Source: Bubalus kerabau
Lineage: Eukaryota; Chordata; Mammalia; Artiodactyla; Bovidae
Length of the DNA stretch: 64,000 nt
NCBI RefSeq assembly: GCF_029407905.1
Contig: NC_073628.1
Span: 43,669,501 to 43,733,500, forward strand
Direction: 5' to 3'
The position numbers were made by a program, and so were the translations under genes. Within the stretch, counting starts at the first letter, position 1, and each line of letters opens with the position of its first letter. Below, piece after piece: positions 1 through 10,911 of this stretch. The notes below the pieces were generated by a model that was not told where the DNA came from, did not search any database, and was given only the letters and a program-made list of their open reading frames with translations.

Positions 1-1302
1 AAAAGCAGCTCAGCCATTATGCTTGAAAATGTGTTAGCGGCAGTGTGACTGAGGGCAAAAACCTGATTCAGGCTGCATGCGTGCCTTTGACACTTTTCAA
101 ATTGATGTTTTTCTCCTTCAAAAGAAACACTGACTTCCAATGGAGTTTAACATTTTTCCTTAATTCAGTTCAGGTGCAGGTATCTGGCTTTACAACAGAT
201 CCAGTATGTGAAAATGGATGTGTACCCATCAAATTAAGGGAAAAGAGGGGCACTTTCAGATGGACGGACTCAATTTACAAAATGATTCTTTTCTTCACCA
301 ACGAAATTTCCACTGGGTTTTCTGAAAAGGGGTTAGCTTTCCTAGTGTACTTAAACGCTTTGTAAAAGTTTCATTTAAAAACATGGTTTACACATCACAC
401 ATCCTACGTAAAGAGAAGACTGCTCAGAACAGGTGGATGGCTCATGCTGATATTTTTAGAGCCATCACCCCATTTCAAATGGAATTCAGATGATTAGTCA
501 GCATCTGGTTGGTATTCAACGTCCTGTCTAGACGGTCCTGAAGCAGAGCTCATACTTGCTTCAACACTCAGGTCAACAGTCACTCCTATGTTGAGCCCTC
601 TCAGACAATGCTCACCTGTTTTGCAGAGGTGAAATCCTCCAGGCACTTTTGCAGCATCTGAACTGGCCACTGTGAAGGCTGCCCTAGAAATGGTCTAGGC
701 TGTATCCATTTTATAAGTTAAGATATGTGCCAGGTCCTCAAGAAACTTACCTCAAAAAGTAGTTGCAGTTGATGAAATGGAATGAGAAGCTGCCTTCGCT
801 GTTCTGAAATAGTGTCTTTTGGTTAGAATTCCTCAGAACGAGATCTGCTTTTGGTCACAGGGCTATGTCTCCTAGTGGCTTAGAGTTAGGTTGCCTTTGT
901 GGACAAATCATCAAAATTATAATAGAAAATAAAAGACCATATATATAAGTCTAAGCCAGTCAGCATAATCTCTTGTAGCCAGAGGGATTGCTTCAGGAAT
1001 GTGCAATGGAAAGCAGACCTGGGATGTTTGTTAGAATCGATGAGGAGACAAGCTCTCTCATCCACTGGATTTAATCCTCAGAAAATGTAAATTAGTAGCT
1101 TCTGAAGGCTGCCTTAGCAACCAGCACAGAAGAACTAATTGATAGAGAAGCTCAAGCCCCAATGATATCTTTTGAGCTCTGAGGTCCAACGTCTCCTGAG
1201 TGACACCTGTTTCAGGACTTTTCAATTAAGGGAGCAGGTAAATTCGCTTCTTTATTTAGACATTTGCCTTGACCTTTTGTCATTTGCAAATGAAAGCCTC
1301 CT
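1..1302. other. Intergenic, no recognised feature
   Basis: I see no gene, RNA or repeat family I can name here. The longest open frame (106 codons near the left end) has no recognisable protein features and no coding-like composition. Diverged ancient repeats cannot be excluded. Confidence 0.5.
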
Positions 1303-1447
1303 GGGATTTCCCTGGAGGCCCAGTGGTCAGGACCCGGAGCTTCCACTGCAGGGAGCATGGGTTTGACCCCCGGTCAGGGAACTAAGACCCCACAAGCTGC
1401 GAGGCATGACCAAAACACAAAACAAATGAATGAACAAAACAAATGAA
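1303..1447 (+). repeat. CHR-type SINE
   Basis: It starts gggatttccctggaggcc and contains the typical 'ggtcagggaactaagacccca' block in two pieces, then an A-rich tail. This is the tRNA-derived CHR family of cetartiodactyls. No clean target-site duplication was found. Confidence 0.8.
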
Positions 1448-1885
1448 AAACTCCTGGCTCCCTGTTTCCCAACTGGCCTTTATATCAATTACCAAGATCT
1501 CTGCTTTCTCAGTCCAAACTATCCATTGGCTGATCTCCGTGCCAGTGCCCATAATCTGGTTCAGATTCTCATGGCCTCTAATTTACAAACTCTGAGATTT
1601 GTCTCTCAGCCTTCATTTTCTCCCCTCCTATCTAGCCTCCCAGAAGCTGCCGCTTAATCCTCATTAAGCACAGATATAATGAAGGCACTCAGTGGATTGC
1701 TCCACAGCTTCCACTGACTCGCCACTGCTCCCTGAGTTAAAAAAACCTACAGACTTTACCCCTCCCCACCCCCTGTGTCTCCTTTACTCTCACACAGAAC
1801 ACTTCACTTCTGACCCTTCTGGAGGAGCTTTCCCCACACCAAGGAATTTTCCACAACACTAGCTGGGTGTCCTACAACGTCCTTC
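1448..1885. other. Intergenic, pyrimidine-rich, unassigned
   Basis: A C/T-rich stretch with no recognisable gene. Its style resembles old interspersed repeats, but I cannot assign a family. Confidence 0.4.
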
Positions 1886-1897
1886 AGTTCGGACACT

Positions 1898-2173
1898 GCT
1901 GTTGCTGCTGCCAAGTCGCTCCAGTCGTGTCCGACTCTGTGTGACCCCATAGATGGCAGCCCACCAGGCTCCCCCGTCCCTGGGATTCTCCAGGCAAGAA
2001 TACTGGAGTGGGTTGCCATTTCCTTCTCCAATGCATGAAAGTGAAAAGTGAAAGGGAAGTCGCTCAGTCATGTCTGACTCTTAGCGACCTCGTGGACTGC
2101 AGCCCACCAGGCTCCTCCATCCATGGGATTTTCCAGGCAAGAGTACTAGAGTGGGGTGCCATTGCCTTCTCCA
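1898..2173 (-). repeat. BOV-A2 SINE with perfect 12-bp target-site duplication
   Basis: A dimer of two related A monomers read in reverse: it begins with a GCTGTTGCTGCTG run (complement of the agc-repeat tail) and ends tgccttctcc. It is flanked by agttcggacact at 1886-1897 and 2174-2185, an exact 12-base duplication that fixes both ends. Confidence 0.95.
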
Positions 2174-2397
2174 AGTTCGGACACTACCTACTTGGAAATA
2201 GTGCCAGGTTCCACGGAGTAAGGTCTTCGTCCCACAGGACTGCTCTCCCATTTCAGATGTCAGCTGGAAACAGGAGGTTCCTCAGGTTACCCACAACTTC
2301 TGTCCAATTTACCTATAAATGGGAGGGTCCCATGGCCCTCTCCTTGGGTTCAATTAATTTGTTGGAGTGGCTCACAGAATTCAGGAGTACATTTACT

Positions 2398-2617
2398 TAT
2401 GTTTGCTGTTGTTACTGTTTAGTCACTAAGTCATGTCTGACTCTTTTGAGACTCTTTTGCAGCCCACCAGGCTCCTCTGTCCATGGGATTCTCCAGACAA
2501 AGATACTGGAGTGGGTTGCCATTTCCTTCTCCAGAAGCTCTTCCTGACCCAAGGATCAAACCTGCGTCTCTTGCATTGCAGGTGAATTCTTTACCATCTG
2601 AGACACCAGGGAAGCCC
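2398..2617 (-). repeat. Bov-tA SINE
   Basis: The reverse complement of the tRNA-derived ruminant SINE: gtcactaagtcatgtctgac at the left end and accagggaagccc at the right end, which is the complement of the gggcttccctggt head. A small internal duplication of gactctttt is visible. Confidence 0.9.
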
Positions 2618-2726
2618 TTCTGAATTCTTACAGCCCTTTATCTCTTCACAGCTCAGGACTTTAACCGATCAATTCCTCTTATCTTTCTATATTTTGTTAC
2701 AGCTATTTGTGGATATGTTCTATCTG

Positions 2727-2930
2727 GGGCTTCCCTAGTGGGTCCGAAGGCAAAGAATCTGTCTGCAATGCAGGAGACCTGGGTTCCACCCCTGGGTCAG
2801 CAGGATCCCCCTGGAAAAGGGAATGGCTACCCACTCCAGTATTCTTGCCTGGAATATTCCATGGACAGAGGAGCTTGGTGGGCTACAGTCCATAGAGTCA
2901 CAAAGAGTTGGACAAGACTGAGTGACTAAT
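2727..2930 (+). repeat. Bov-tA SINE
   Basis: It runs from ggggcttccctagtggg to gactgagtgactaa. The tRNA-like part with the internal promoter B-box area is degraded (ggttccaccc instead of ggttcgatccc), so it is probably transcriptionally dead. Confidence 0.9.
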
Positions 2931-2980
2931 GCTTTTCTACCTAGTCTGCTCTCTAGAGTTCTTCCCCAGTATAGTAGATC

Positions 2981-5028
2981 GTTCAGTTCAGTCGCTCAGT
3001 TGTGTCCGACTCTGCAACCCCATGAATCACAGCATTCCAGGCCTCCCTGTCCCTCACCAACTCCCAGAGTTCACTCAGACTCACGTCCATCGAGTCAGTG
3101 ATGCCATCCAGCCATCTCATCCTCTGTCGTCCCCTTCTCCTCCTGCCCCCAATCCCTCCCAGCATCAGAGTCTTTTCCAATGAGTCAACTCTTCACATGA
3201 AGTGGCTAAACCACTGGAGTTTCAGCTTTAGCATCATTCCTTCCAAAGAACACCCAGGGCTGATCTCCTTCAGAATGGACTGGCTGGATCTCCTTGCAGT
3301 CCAAGGGACTCTCAAGAGTCTTCTCCAACACCACAGCTCAAAAGCATCAATTCTTCGGCACTCAGCCTTCTTCACAGTTCAACTCTCACATCCATACATG
3401 ACCACTGGAAAAACCATAGCCTTGACTAGACAAACCTTTGTTGGCAAAGTAATGTCTCTGCTTTTGAATATGCTATCTAGGTTGGTCATAACTTTTCTTC
3501 CAAGGAGTAAGCGTCTTTTAATTTCATGGCTGCAGTCACCACCTGCAGTGATTTTGGAGCCCAAAAAAATAAAGTCTGACACTGTTTCCACTGTTTCCCC
3601 ATCTATTTCCCATGAAGTGATGGGACCAGAGGCCATGATCATAAGTTTTCTGAATGCTGAGCTTTAAGCCAACTTTTTCACTCTCCTCTTTCACTTTCAT
3701 CAAGAGGCTTTTGAGTTCCTCTTCACTTTCTGCCATAAGGGTGGTGTCATCTGCATATCTGAGGTGATTAATATTTCTCCTGGAAATCTTGATTCCAGCT
3801 TGTGCTTCTTCCAGCCCAGCATTTCTCATGATGTACTCTGCATAGAAGTTAAATAAGCAGGGTGACAATATACAGCCTTGACGTACTCCTTTTCCTATTT
3901 GGAACCAGTCTGTTGTTCCATGTCCAGTTCTAACTGTTGCTTCCTGACCTGCATACAGATTTCTCAAGAGGCAGATCAGGTGGTCTGGTATTCCCATCTC
4001 TTTCAGAATTTTCCGCAGTTTATTGTGATCCATGCAGTCAAAGGCTTTGGCATAGTCAATAAAGCACAAATAGATGTTTTTCTGGAACTCTCTTGCCTTT
4101 TCCATGATCCAGCGGATGTTGGCAACTTGGTCTCTGGTTCCTCTGCCTTTTCTAAAACCAGTTTGAACATCAGGAAGTTCACGGTTCATGTATTGCTGAA
4201 GCCTGGCTTGGAGACTTTTGATTATTACTTTACTAGCGTGTGAGATGAGTGCAATTGTGCGGTAGTTTGAGCACTCTTTGGCATTGCCTTTCTTTGGGAT
4301 TGGAATGAAAACTGACCTTTTCCAGTCCTGTGGCCACTGCTGAGTTTTCCAAATTTGCTGGCATATTGAGAGCAGCACTTTCACAGCATCATCTTTCAGG
4401 ATTTGAAATAGCTCAACTGGAATTCCATCACCTCCACTAGCTTTGTTCGTAGTGATTCTTTCTAAGGCCCACTTGACTTCACATTCCAGGATGTCTGGCT
4501 TTAGGTAAGTGATCACACCATTGTGATTATCTTGGTCATGAAGATCTTTTTTGTATAGTTCTTCTGTGTATTCTTGCCACCTTTTCTTAATATCTTCTGC
4601 TTCTGTTAAGTCCATACCATTTCTGTCCTTTATCGAGCCCATCTTTGCATGAAATGTTCCCTTGGTATCTCTAATTTTCTTGAAGAGATCTCTGCTGCTG
4701 ATTTTCCTCTATTTCTTTGCATTGATCACTGAGGAAGGCTTTCTTATCTCTTCTTCCTATTCTTTGGAACTCTGCATTCAGATGCGTATATCTTTCCTTT
4801 TCTCCTTTGCTTTTTGCTTCTCTTCTTTTCACAGCTATTTGTAAGGCCTCCCCAGACAGCCATTTTGCTTTTTTGCATTTCTTTTCCATGGGGATGGTCT
4901 TGATCCCTGTCTCCTGTACAATGTCACCAATCTCAGTCCATAGTTCATCAGGCACTCTATCTATCAGATCTAGTCCCTTAAATCTATTTCTCACTTCCAC
5001 TGTATAATCGTAAGGGATTTGATTTAGG
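2981..5028 (-). mobile_element. BovB (RTE-clade LINE), 5'-truncated, with 9-bp target-site duplication
   Basis: The 3' end of the element is at the left (gttcagttcagtcgctcag, complement of the gactgaactgaac tail) and the copy reads leftwards. It is flanked by tagtagatc at 2972-2980 and 5029-5037, an exact 9-base duplication that makes this a single insertion of 2048 bases. About one third of the usual length is missing from the 5' side (endonuclease part). BovB is an RTE retrotransposon thought to have entered ruminants by horizontal transfer (established knowledge). The coding region is cut into several frames, so the copy is immobile. Confidence 0.95.
3536..4642 (-). pseudogene. BovB reverse transcriptase remnant, 368 codons open
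   Basis: The longest surviving open piece of the BovB polyprotein in this window. It covers most of the reverse transcriptase domain: finger region with SNYRTIALIS, palm motif A FIDYAKAFD, motif B GVRQGCILSP, and the catalytic YADD (motif C) followed by the thumb. The upstream part of the protein continues in another frame at about 4671-5039. The C-terminal parts lie in further frames at about 3379-3642, 3193-3375 and 2983-3180, so at least three frameshifts separate the pieces. There is no endonuclease domain in the copy. The catalytic residues look unbroken, but the element is truncated and frameshifted, so no active enzyme is expected. The last residues of this frame, after the thumb, are out-of-frame sequence. 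Confidence 0.92.
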
Positions 5029-5444
5029 TAGTAGATCATTACTAGGGGTGAATTAGTGGGTCCTCACTAGTGGGTTCAGATAGGGTCTGTTTTTGGTTCT
5101 CTTATTGGTGGATCCCATCCCCTGCCCCCATAGTAATAATCCATACGTTTACTGAATTGGTATAAAGGAAGGAATAAGAAAGGTTGTTTAATAGATTCTT
5201 AGGACACTTGCTTTTGAATAAGTATAAAAAATAATTTCTAAACAACCTACCCATATATAAACAGATACTAGAGGAGCACACAGGCTTGCTTGGAAATTGT
5301 CTTTAAGTACTAAATCTCACACTCCCCCCTCCCCCATTTTTGCACTACTAATTTTCCAACACAAAAGTAAAATTCAGGTAAAGTTTTGACAAAATGTTGA
5401 AAATTCTAAACTATCGTCGTGTCTGTGTATGTGTGTGCATGAAC

Positions 5445-5589
5445 ACGCATGCGTGCTCAGTTGTGTTCGACTCTTTGCCACCCCATGGACTGTAGCCCAC
5501 CAGGATCCTCTGTCCATGGGATTCTCCAGGCAAGAACACTGGAGTGGGTTGCCATGCCCTCCTCCAGGGGATCTTCCCCACCCAGGAAT
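5445..5589 (-). repeat. Bov-tA SINE fragment
   Basis: It matches the A-monomer half (gttcgactctttgccacccc to ggggatcttccccacccagg). The tRNA-derived head is missing, so this is a partial copy. Confidence 0.85.
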
Positions 5590-5699
5590 TGTAAACTATC
5601 TTCATGATGATGATCAAGGACCACATATGAGTATAACTGAAAAATATCTTATGACCAGACTCTGAATCATGTTAATAGAAGCCATACATGCATTTACGT

Positions 5700-5905
5700 T
5701 GTGTGTCACAGTTCACAAAATACTTCTACAGACTTTACTTCCTTCCTGGTTTACAACCCTGTGAGATCAGAAGGGCAAGACCCATCAACCCTGTTTACCA
5801 GCAAGGAAGAGGTAAGGTCTAAGAGAGTCTAAGCAACTAGCAAGTCTCTATAACCAAGTAGACGGCAGAGCTAGGACTAAAACCCAAGGTTTCTGACACC
5901 CAGCC
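5700..5905 (-). repeat. MIR-type ancient SINE
   Basis: It shows the reversed MIR pattern: 'ccctgtgagatcagaag', 'gaagaggtaaggtc', then 'ggcagagctaggactaaaaccc'. Assigned by eye, diverged. Confidence 0.6.
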
Positions 5906-6289
5906 CCAGTCCTTCCCGTTATCCTGTGCTGCTTATCTTAGGCTAATAGGTAACATCATCCCTCGCCAGTGACTGATTTAGCAAAGGACTTATGACCATT
6001 GAATTCCCACCACTGTGATATGAAGAGAGGTCTGGTGAGCAGTATTATTGTCCTGCTTCTGAGAGAGAGATAAGAAGAGAAGTTCTTTTTCTTTCCTCCT
6101 GGATGTAATTGTTTATGGTAACTGCAGAGCTTCAGTGCCCCTCACCTGAAACCACCCTATCCTTCCATTTCTTGACATGTGCAGTCCTCAACTTCCTTGT
6201 TGTCATTTAAACCGGCATAAGTCAGGGGTTTCCATTACTAATACGTGAAGTCATCCTAACCAAAACAATATGGGCAACTTAATGATATA
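5906..6289. other. Intergenic, no recognised feature
   Basis: Nothing recognisable as a gene or repeat in this stretch. Confidence 0.4.
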
Positions 6290-6482
6290 TGGATTTGGGG
6301 TAGAGAGGCCTGTGGTTGAATCCCCACTCCAACCCTTCAAATTGGGAATTTTACTCAACTATTTAGAGCCATGGATTCTTATCAGTAAAAGCAGGGATAT
6401 GTGTACCTACTGCTCAGGGCTTTTCAGTCCAATGCAATAAGTAGTGGGAAGTATCTGATACCTGGTAGATAATAAATAGTCA
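6290..6482 (+). repeat. MIR-type ancient SINE
   Basis: The order 'ggttgaatccccactccaac', 'cagtaaaagcaggg' and 'gtagataataaatag' follows the MIR consensus in forward orientation, with heavy divergence. Confidence 0.55.
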
Positions 6483-7223
6483 TTATTGTAAAGATGAACT
6501 TTATACCAATGCTATAAATACTTTTACCAAGAAAAAAACTTTTAAAACTATAAATTTATATAAAACAATTTTATTGGCTCACTCACGCTCCCTACTGTAG
6601 TCAGGCAGGTCTTAGAGTAAATATAAAGGGTGATTCCTAACAATCTCAGATCAAGAATACTCAACCTTTGAATGAACTTCAATTCCCTAAGGCTTTGGGA
6701 TTATGGAGCAGGGGATGAAAGTGTTGATAATAAAATTACAACTGGAGCTGAGGTTGGAGGGCTGCTACCAGGACTGGAATTTGCCTTGAAGTCAGCAATC
6801 AACCTTTCAAAGAGTAGTCTAACAAATCAGAGACTTGTCATTTATTTGCTTTTAATTTTCCTGCAGAAAGAGTTTTAAGGATTTAATAGTTCAATTTTAT
6901 TGCACTGTTAAAAAAAAATAGAGAGAGGGAAAAAAAAGAGACAGACATTGCCATCTCTTGTCCTAAAAGAGAAGATAGTCTGGATAACCTCACTTTACAA
7001 AGATGCTGTTTACACAACCATGAGATCGTAATGGTTAAGTGCAGGACTGGGCCATTCTGGGCCTTCCTGGTCTGAAGCCAACCACATTCTTCATTTCAAC
7101 ATTAAAACAAAAAAATATCATGTCACCTTGGGATGTTGTCACATTACTAGGAGAAGCTAATTTTTTGTTTTTATTTTGCTTTTTTTGGCAGAATTACAAA
7201 GAATAATATGTAATACAGGTCAT
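6483..7223. other. Intergenic, A/T-rich, no recognised feature
   Basis: Contains purine-rich low-complexity stretches (about 6908-6945) but no supported gene. Confidence 0.4.
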
Positions 7224-7232
7224 CTTTCAAAT

Positions 7233-7443
7233 GGAGTTTCCCTGGTAGTTCAGATGGTAAAGAATCTGCCTGCAATGAGGGAGACCTGGGTTCGATCCCT
7301 GGATTGGGAAGATGCCCTGGAGAAGGGAATGGCAACCCACTCCAGTATTCTTGTCTGGAGAATCCATGAACAGAGGAGCCTAGCGTGCTATAGTCCATGG
7401 GGTCTCAAAGAGTCAGACACCACTGAGCGACTAACACACACAA
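7233..7443 (+). repeat. Bov-tA SINE with 9-bp target-site duplication
   Basis: Full head-to-tail copy (gagtttccctggtag ... gagcgactaacacacaca). ctttcaaat at 7224-7232 and 7444-7452 flanks it exactly. The B-box-like ggttcgatccc is intact. Confidence 0.95.
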
Positions 7444-7452
7444 CTTTCAAAT

Positions 7453-8871
7453 CTGTTTCTTGTGGTTTACTATGTGACTATGTCCAAGATCTTAATATTG
7501 TTGATTGCAGCAACTGGGAAACGCTGTACCTTTCTTAAAGTTTTTATAAAAGAATAATGAGCAAAAGATGAGTGTCAAAATCCAACTGGAGGATGGCAAA
7601 GTTTAAAAGGAGGAGCTAATTTTTATTGAGAGCGTAATCCCCAAACTACTCTGTTCCCTATCACCCCCTGCTTGATGGAGTGAACCCACTGTATACGTGT
7701 CAAGTGGCTGCACGCAGTTGTCCAAACAGGGCCTCAGTCAGCCTTGAGTAAAAAAGAAAGAAAGCATCCGTGTGCTCTGGGAAAAGCCAGAGGATGCACA
7801 CTTCGAAGACAGCAAGAGGTGGTAGGTGGAACAGCTCTAGAGCCATTCTTACCAGTTCTGGCTTATGTCTTGATTTTTCTGGGACGTGAACAGCTGCTTA
7901 CAGATCCCACAAGACCTAGGGGCTCAGTGCTCTCCCCACTAATTTTAGTCTGCTGGAAACCCGGATAAAGTCACTCCTCCTTGAAGGGAGTCCAGCTGCC
8001 AGTGTCAATACCGGAGTCTCCTCCCAGCGTGACCTTCACTGCTTCGTCAGGGAGACAGGCTCCCTGAGCTGTCACCCTGAACCCGCCCTTCCTCCAAGAG
8101 CACCCGCTGCAGTCCCAGCTCCAATATCCACCTGCCTTCATGCGGGTAAGTCCCACCCCACCCCACCCCTGCGCCTATGCGAGGATTTTCCCGATATCAG
8201 GTGGAGAGCCAGTTGGCTTTCCACGGCATGCCGCAGGCTTTGAAGGGAAAAGAACATGAATGGCCATGCTTGTGGTTTCCCTAATCTGTGTACCAAAGGC
8301 AGCAGGAGCCAGGTGACCCTGTGTTTGAAATAAAGCAGTTTACCGGTCTCAAAGAGCAGGAAGCGAATGGCTTCTGTAGATACAATCCCTCCTCTGTTAA
8401 GGGCTGGCCACCCTAACTTGGCTTTCACAATGTGAGAAACCACTGCAATTCCCAGAGATGGCTATGGGGCGCTGGTCCTGCTGAGCTGGTCTGCTCTTCA
8501 GCAAGTCTCCTCTCTACCGAGGGGACAGAAAACTAGGGGTCTGCACAGTGACCAAAGAAATCTGCTGAAAACTAAAAACAAGTGTCAAATTTAGCTCACT
8601 GGTGTCTGTTCTCAAGGTCAGACTGGCTGATGATGTCAACCCAAACAGCCAGTCTTCCTTGTTCAAAAGGGCTCCCCATTGCCTACAAAAGGCCATCTAT
8701 TTTGGGCTTTGCTACAACAGTGTTTGGGCCTGGATGTGCAAGGGCTTCAAAATAAACCAACACACGATACCTTCCTCAATTAGCTTTTACACACCAGGAG
8801 CTAACCAAAGAGCTGTTATTGTAAATAAGAAGAAGTCATAGCTAATGAGTAGAAAGAATCAGGCACCACAT
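7453..8871. other. Intergenic, no recognised feature
   Basis: About 1.4 kb without a repeat family I can name and without a convincing coding frame. Short open frames on both strands (for example 8138-8443 minus) have no recognisable domain. Confidence 0.4.
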
Positions 8872-8975
8872 ATGTTAGACGTATTTTGATGCACTCCTAA
8901 ATTAATCCTCACTATAACCCTGGCAGGAGGGTATTGTCGTCACCCTATTTTGCAAATGAGGAAACTAGGCTCTCC
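8872..8975 (-). repeat. MIR-type fragment
   Basis: 'taatcctcactataaccctggcagg' (in parts) and 'ttttgcaaatgaggaaact' are the core and 3' pattern of MIR in reverse. Confidence 0.6.
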
Positions 8976-9000
8976 CAGGGTTCTGGTTATTCTGTCTTTA

Positions 9001-9217
9001 TTTGTGTGTGCTCAATCGTGTCCAACTCTTTGCAACTCCATGGACGGTAGCCCTCCCAGTTCCTCTGTCCATCAGATTTTCCAGGCACCAAGACTGGAGT
9101 GGGTTGCCATTTCCTACTCCAGGGGATCGTCTCAACCCAGGGATCAAACCTGTATCACCTGCTTCTCCTGCATGGCAGGCAATTCCCTACTATTGTGCCA
9201 CCTGGGATTCTCTGTCA
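9001..9217 (-). repeat. Bov-tA SINE
   Basis: Runs from gtgtgtgctcaatcgtgtcc to a degraded head complement (gccacctgggattc). Several substitutions suggest an older copy. Confidence 0.9.
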
Positions 9218-9687
9218 GTCTCCCAGCAATTCACCATTCAGCACCCTGCCCTGTACCCAGGAGGTTAAGCCTTGCAGACAGCACAGTCAGTTCCCTTGTG
9301 AGCTGACTTTGGCAGCTCCAGAGATCAGGGTGGGAAAAGAGGAGGTCAGGGTGTTCCTCTCCCGCTCATTCCCTTCCTCCTGGGAACCAGATTCCCGCAG
9401 TGCTTGCAGCCACCGTCCCATTGACACAGGGCTCCTGGGTGCGCGCATGCAACTAGGTTCTGCTGCGGTCTTCTCCACCTTGGTCCCAACAACAGCCACA
9501 GCTTCCCCTGCTGCTGGAGCCTGGGTGCTCTCTGTCCTGGCTTGTCCCCTCCACCCTGTTCTCACTGCCATAAGTGGGCACTCCCATAAAATTTCTTCAT
9601 CTGAACCAAGCAAGGGGAAGGTGGATCTCTGTCAAGATGGCAAGTGATATAGCCAACCAAAGACATGCAAGCCAGAGATTGAGCAGG
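9218..9687. other. Intergenic, no recognised feature
   Basis: Moderately GC-rich. The open frames over it have no recognisable domain, and the 182-codon one starts inside a SINE. Confidence 0.4.
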
Positions 9688-9744
9688 GGCTGCTGCTGCT
9701 GCTAAGTCACATCAGTCGTGTCCGACTCTGTGCGACCCCATAGA
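9688..9744 (-). repeat. BOV-A2 3'-end fragment
   Basis: Only the terminal part of the element (ctgctgctgctgctaagtcac ... gaccccatag, in parts) is present. Flanking gagcagggg / gagcagcagggg may be a degraded target-site duplication. Confidence 0.8.
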
Positions 9745-9894
9745 GCAGCAGGGGCAGGGCAGAGGAGAGGTAAACTGAAAATGAAACATATTAGAGCCAC
9801 GAGAAAGTTGTCGAAATTGTTCTGGGAAATCAAAGGCCAATTTAAAAACATGCTTTGTAGAGGATGTGACATAGTATTAGGCCTTTTAAAAATG

Positions 9895-10165
9895 TACAGA
9901 GGTGGATTTAGAAAGCAAACTAGTGGTTACCAAAGGAGAAAGGGATGGGGGAGGGACAAATTAGGGGTATGGGATTAACAGATACAAACTACTGTACATA
10001 AAACAGATAAGCAGTGAGGATTTACTGGGTAGCACAGGGGTTACACCCATTATCTTGTTTAATCTATAGTGGAGTATAACCTGTAAAAATTCCAAATCAC
10101 TAAGCTGTACACCTAAAACGAACACAATATTGTAAACCAGCTATACTCCAATTTAAAAGAAAATT
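9895..10165 (+). mobile_element. L1 3' end fragment
   Basis: It has the L1 3'-terminal pattern found repeatedly in this window: 'ggttaccaaaggagaaaggg', 'gggagggacaaattagggg', 'aacacaatattgtaaacc', 'ctatactccaatttaaa'. Non-coding 3' UTR only. Confidence 0.8.
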
Positions 10166-10611
10166 AGAATTGAGATAAGTGGATATGAAGGAAAGAGTTT
10201 CAAATATAAGTAAAAGTGATGAGGCAAAAAAAGCACAAACCACGTATCAAGAACAGAAGTGATTTGCTCTTAGAAGTGGGGTAAGCTTATGGACGGTTTT
10301 TCTCAAACTGCATCCTACAGAACCCCACTGTTCTGACATGTTTCTACCATATTGAAGAAAAGAGTCTACGGTCAAATAAGATGGGGTAAAGAGATAAATG
10401 AGCTTAAGCAGATTTCTTCACTCAGGGCTTCTCAGCATTTGAAATGCTAATATGTGTAATTTGACTACTTTTCTCCCCCTGTCTATTAACATCTTCCAGA
10501 ATGTGGGAGGAAATAAGAGTTTGAGAAGCAGACTCCACAGTCCTGAGGGTATCCAGTGTGATTCAGAACACAACCCAAAGGGTTCTGCGGAAAGTCAGTG
10601 GGACAGTCCCA
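10166..10611. other. Intergenic, no recognised feature
   Basis: No gene or nameable repeat seen. Confidence 0.4.
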
Positions 10612-10621
10612 AGTCTTAGAC

Positions 10622-10901
10622 TGCTGCTGCTGCTGCTGCTAAGTCACTTCAGTTGTGTCCGACTCTGTGCGACCCCATAGACAGCAGCCCACCAGGCTCC
10701 CCCGTCCCTGGGATTCTCCAGGCAAGAACACTGGAGTGGGCTGCCATTTCCTTCTCCAATGCATGAAAGTGAAAAGTCAAAGTGAAGTCACTCAGTCGTG
10801 CCCGACTCTCAGTGACCCCATGGACTGCAGCCCACCAGGCTCCTCCGTCCATGGGATTTTCCAGGCAAGAGTACTGGAGTGGGGTGCCTTTGCCTTCTCC
10901 G
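10622..10901 (-). repeat. BOV-A2 SINE with 10-bp target-site duplication
   Basis: Full-length dimer in reverse, beginning with a (CTG)n tract that is the complement of its tail. agtcttagac at 10612-10621 and 10902-10911 is an exact duplication. Confidence 0.95.
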
Positions 10902-10911
10902 AGTCTTAGAC

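Noticed and set aside
2008..2547. 179-codon frame and many frames of the type 'SDSVRPHR...' or 'GNGNPLQYSCLENPMDRGAW' throughout the window
   Set aside because: These are translations of Bov-tA/BOV-A2 SINEs and recur with each copy.
7233..7443. tRNA gene suggested by ggttcgatccc motifs
   Set aside because: This is the B-box relic of the tRNA-derived Bov-tA head. No cloverleaf with paired acceptor stem can be drawn.
9099..9647. 182-codon plus-strand frame
   Set aside because: It starts inside a reverse Bov-tA and has no recognisable domain or coding signature.
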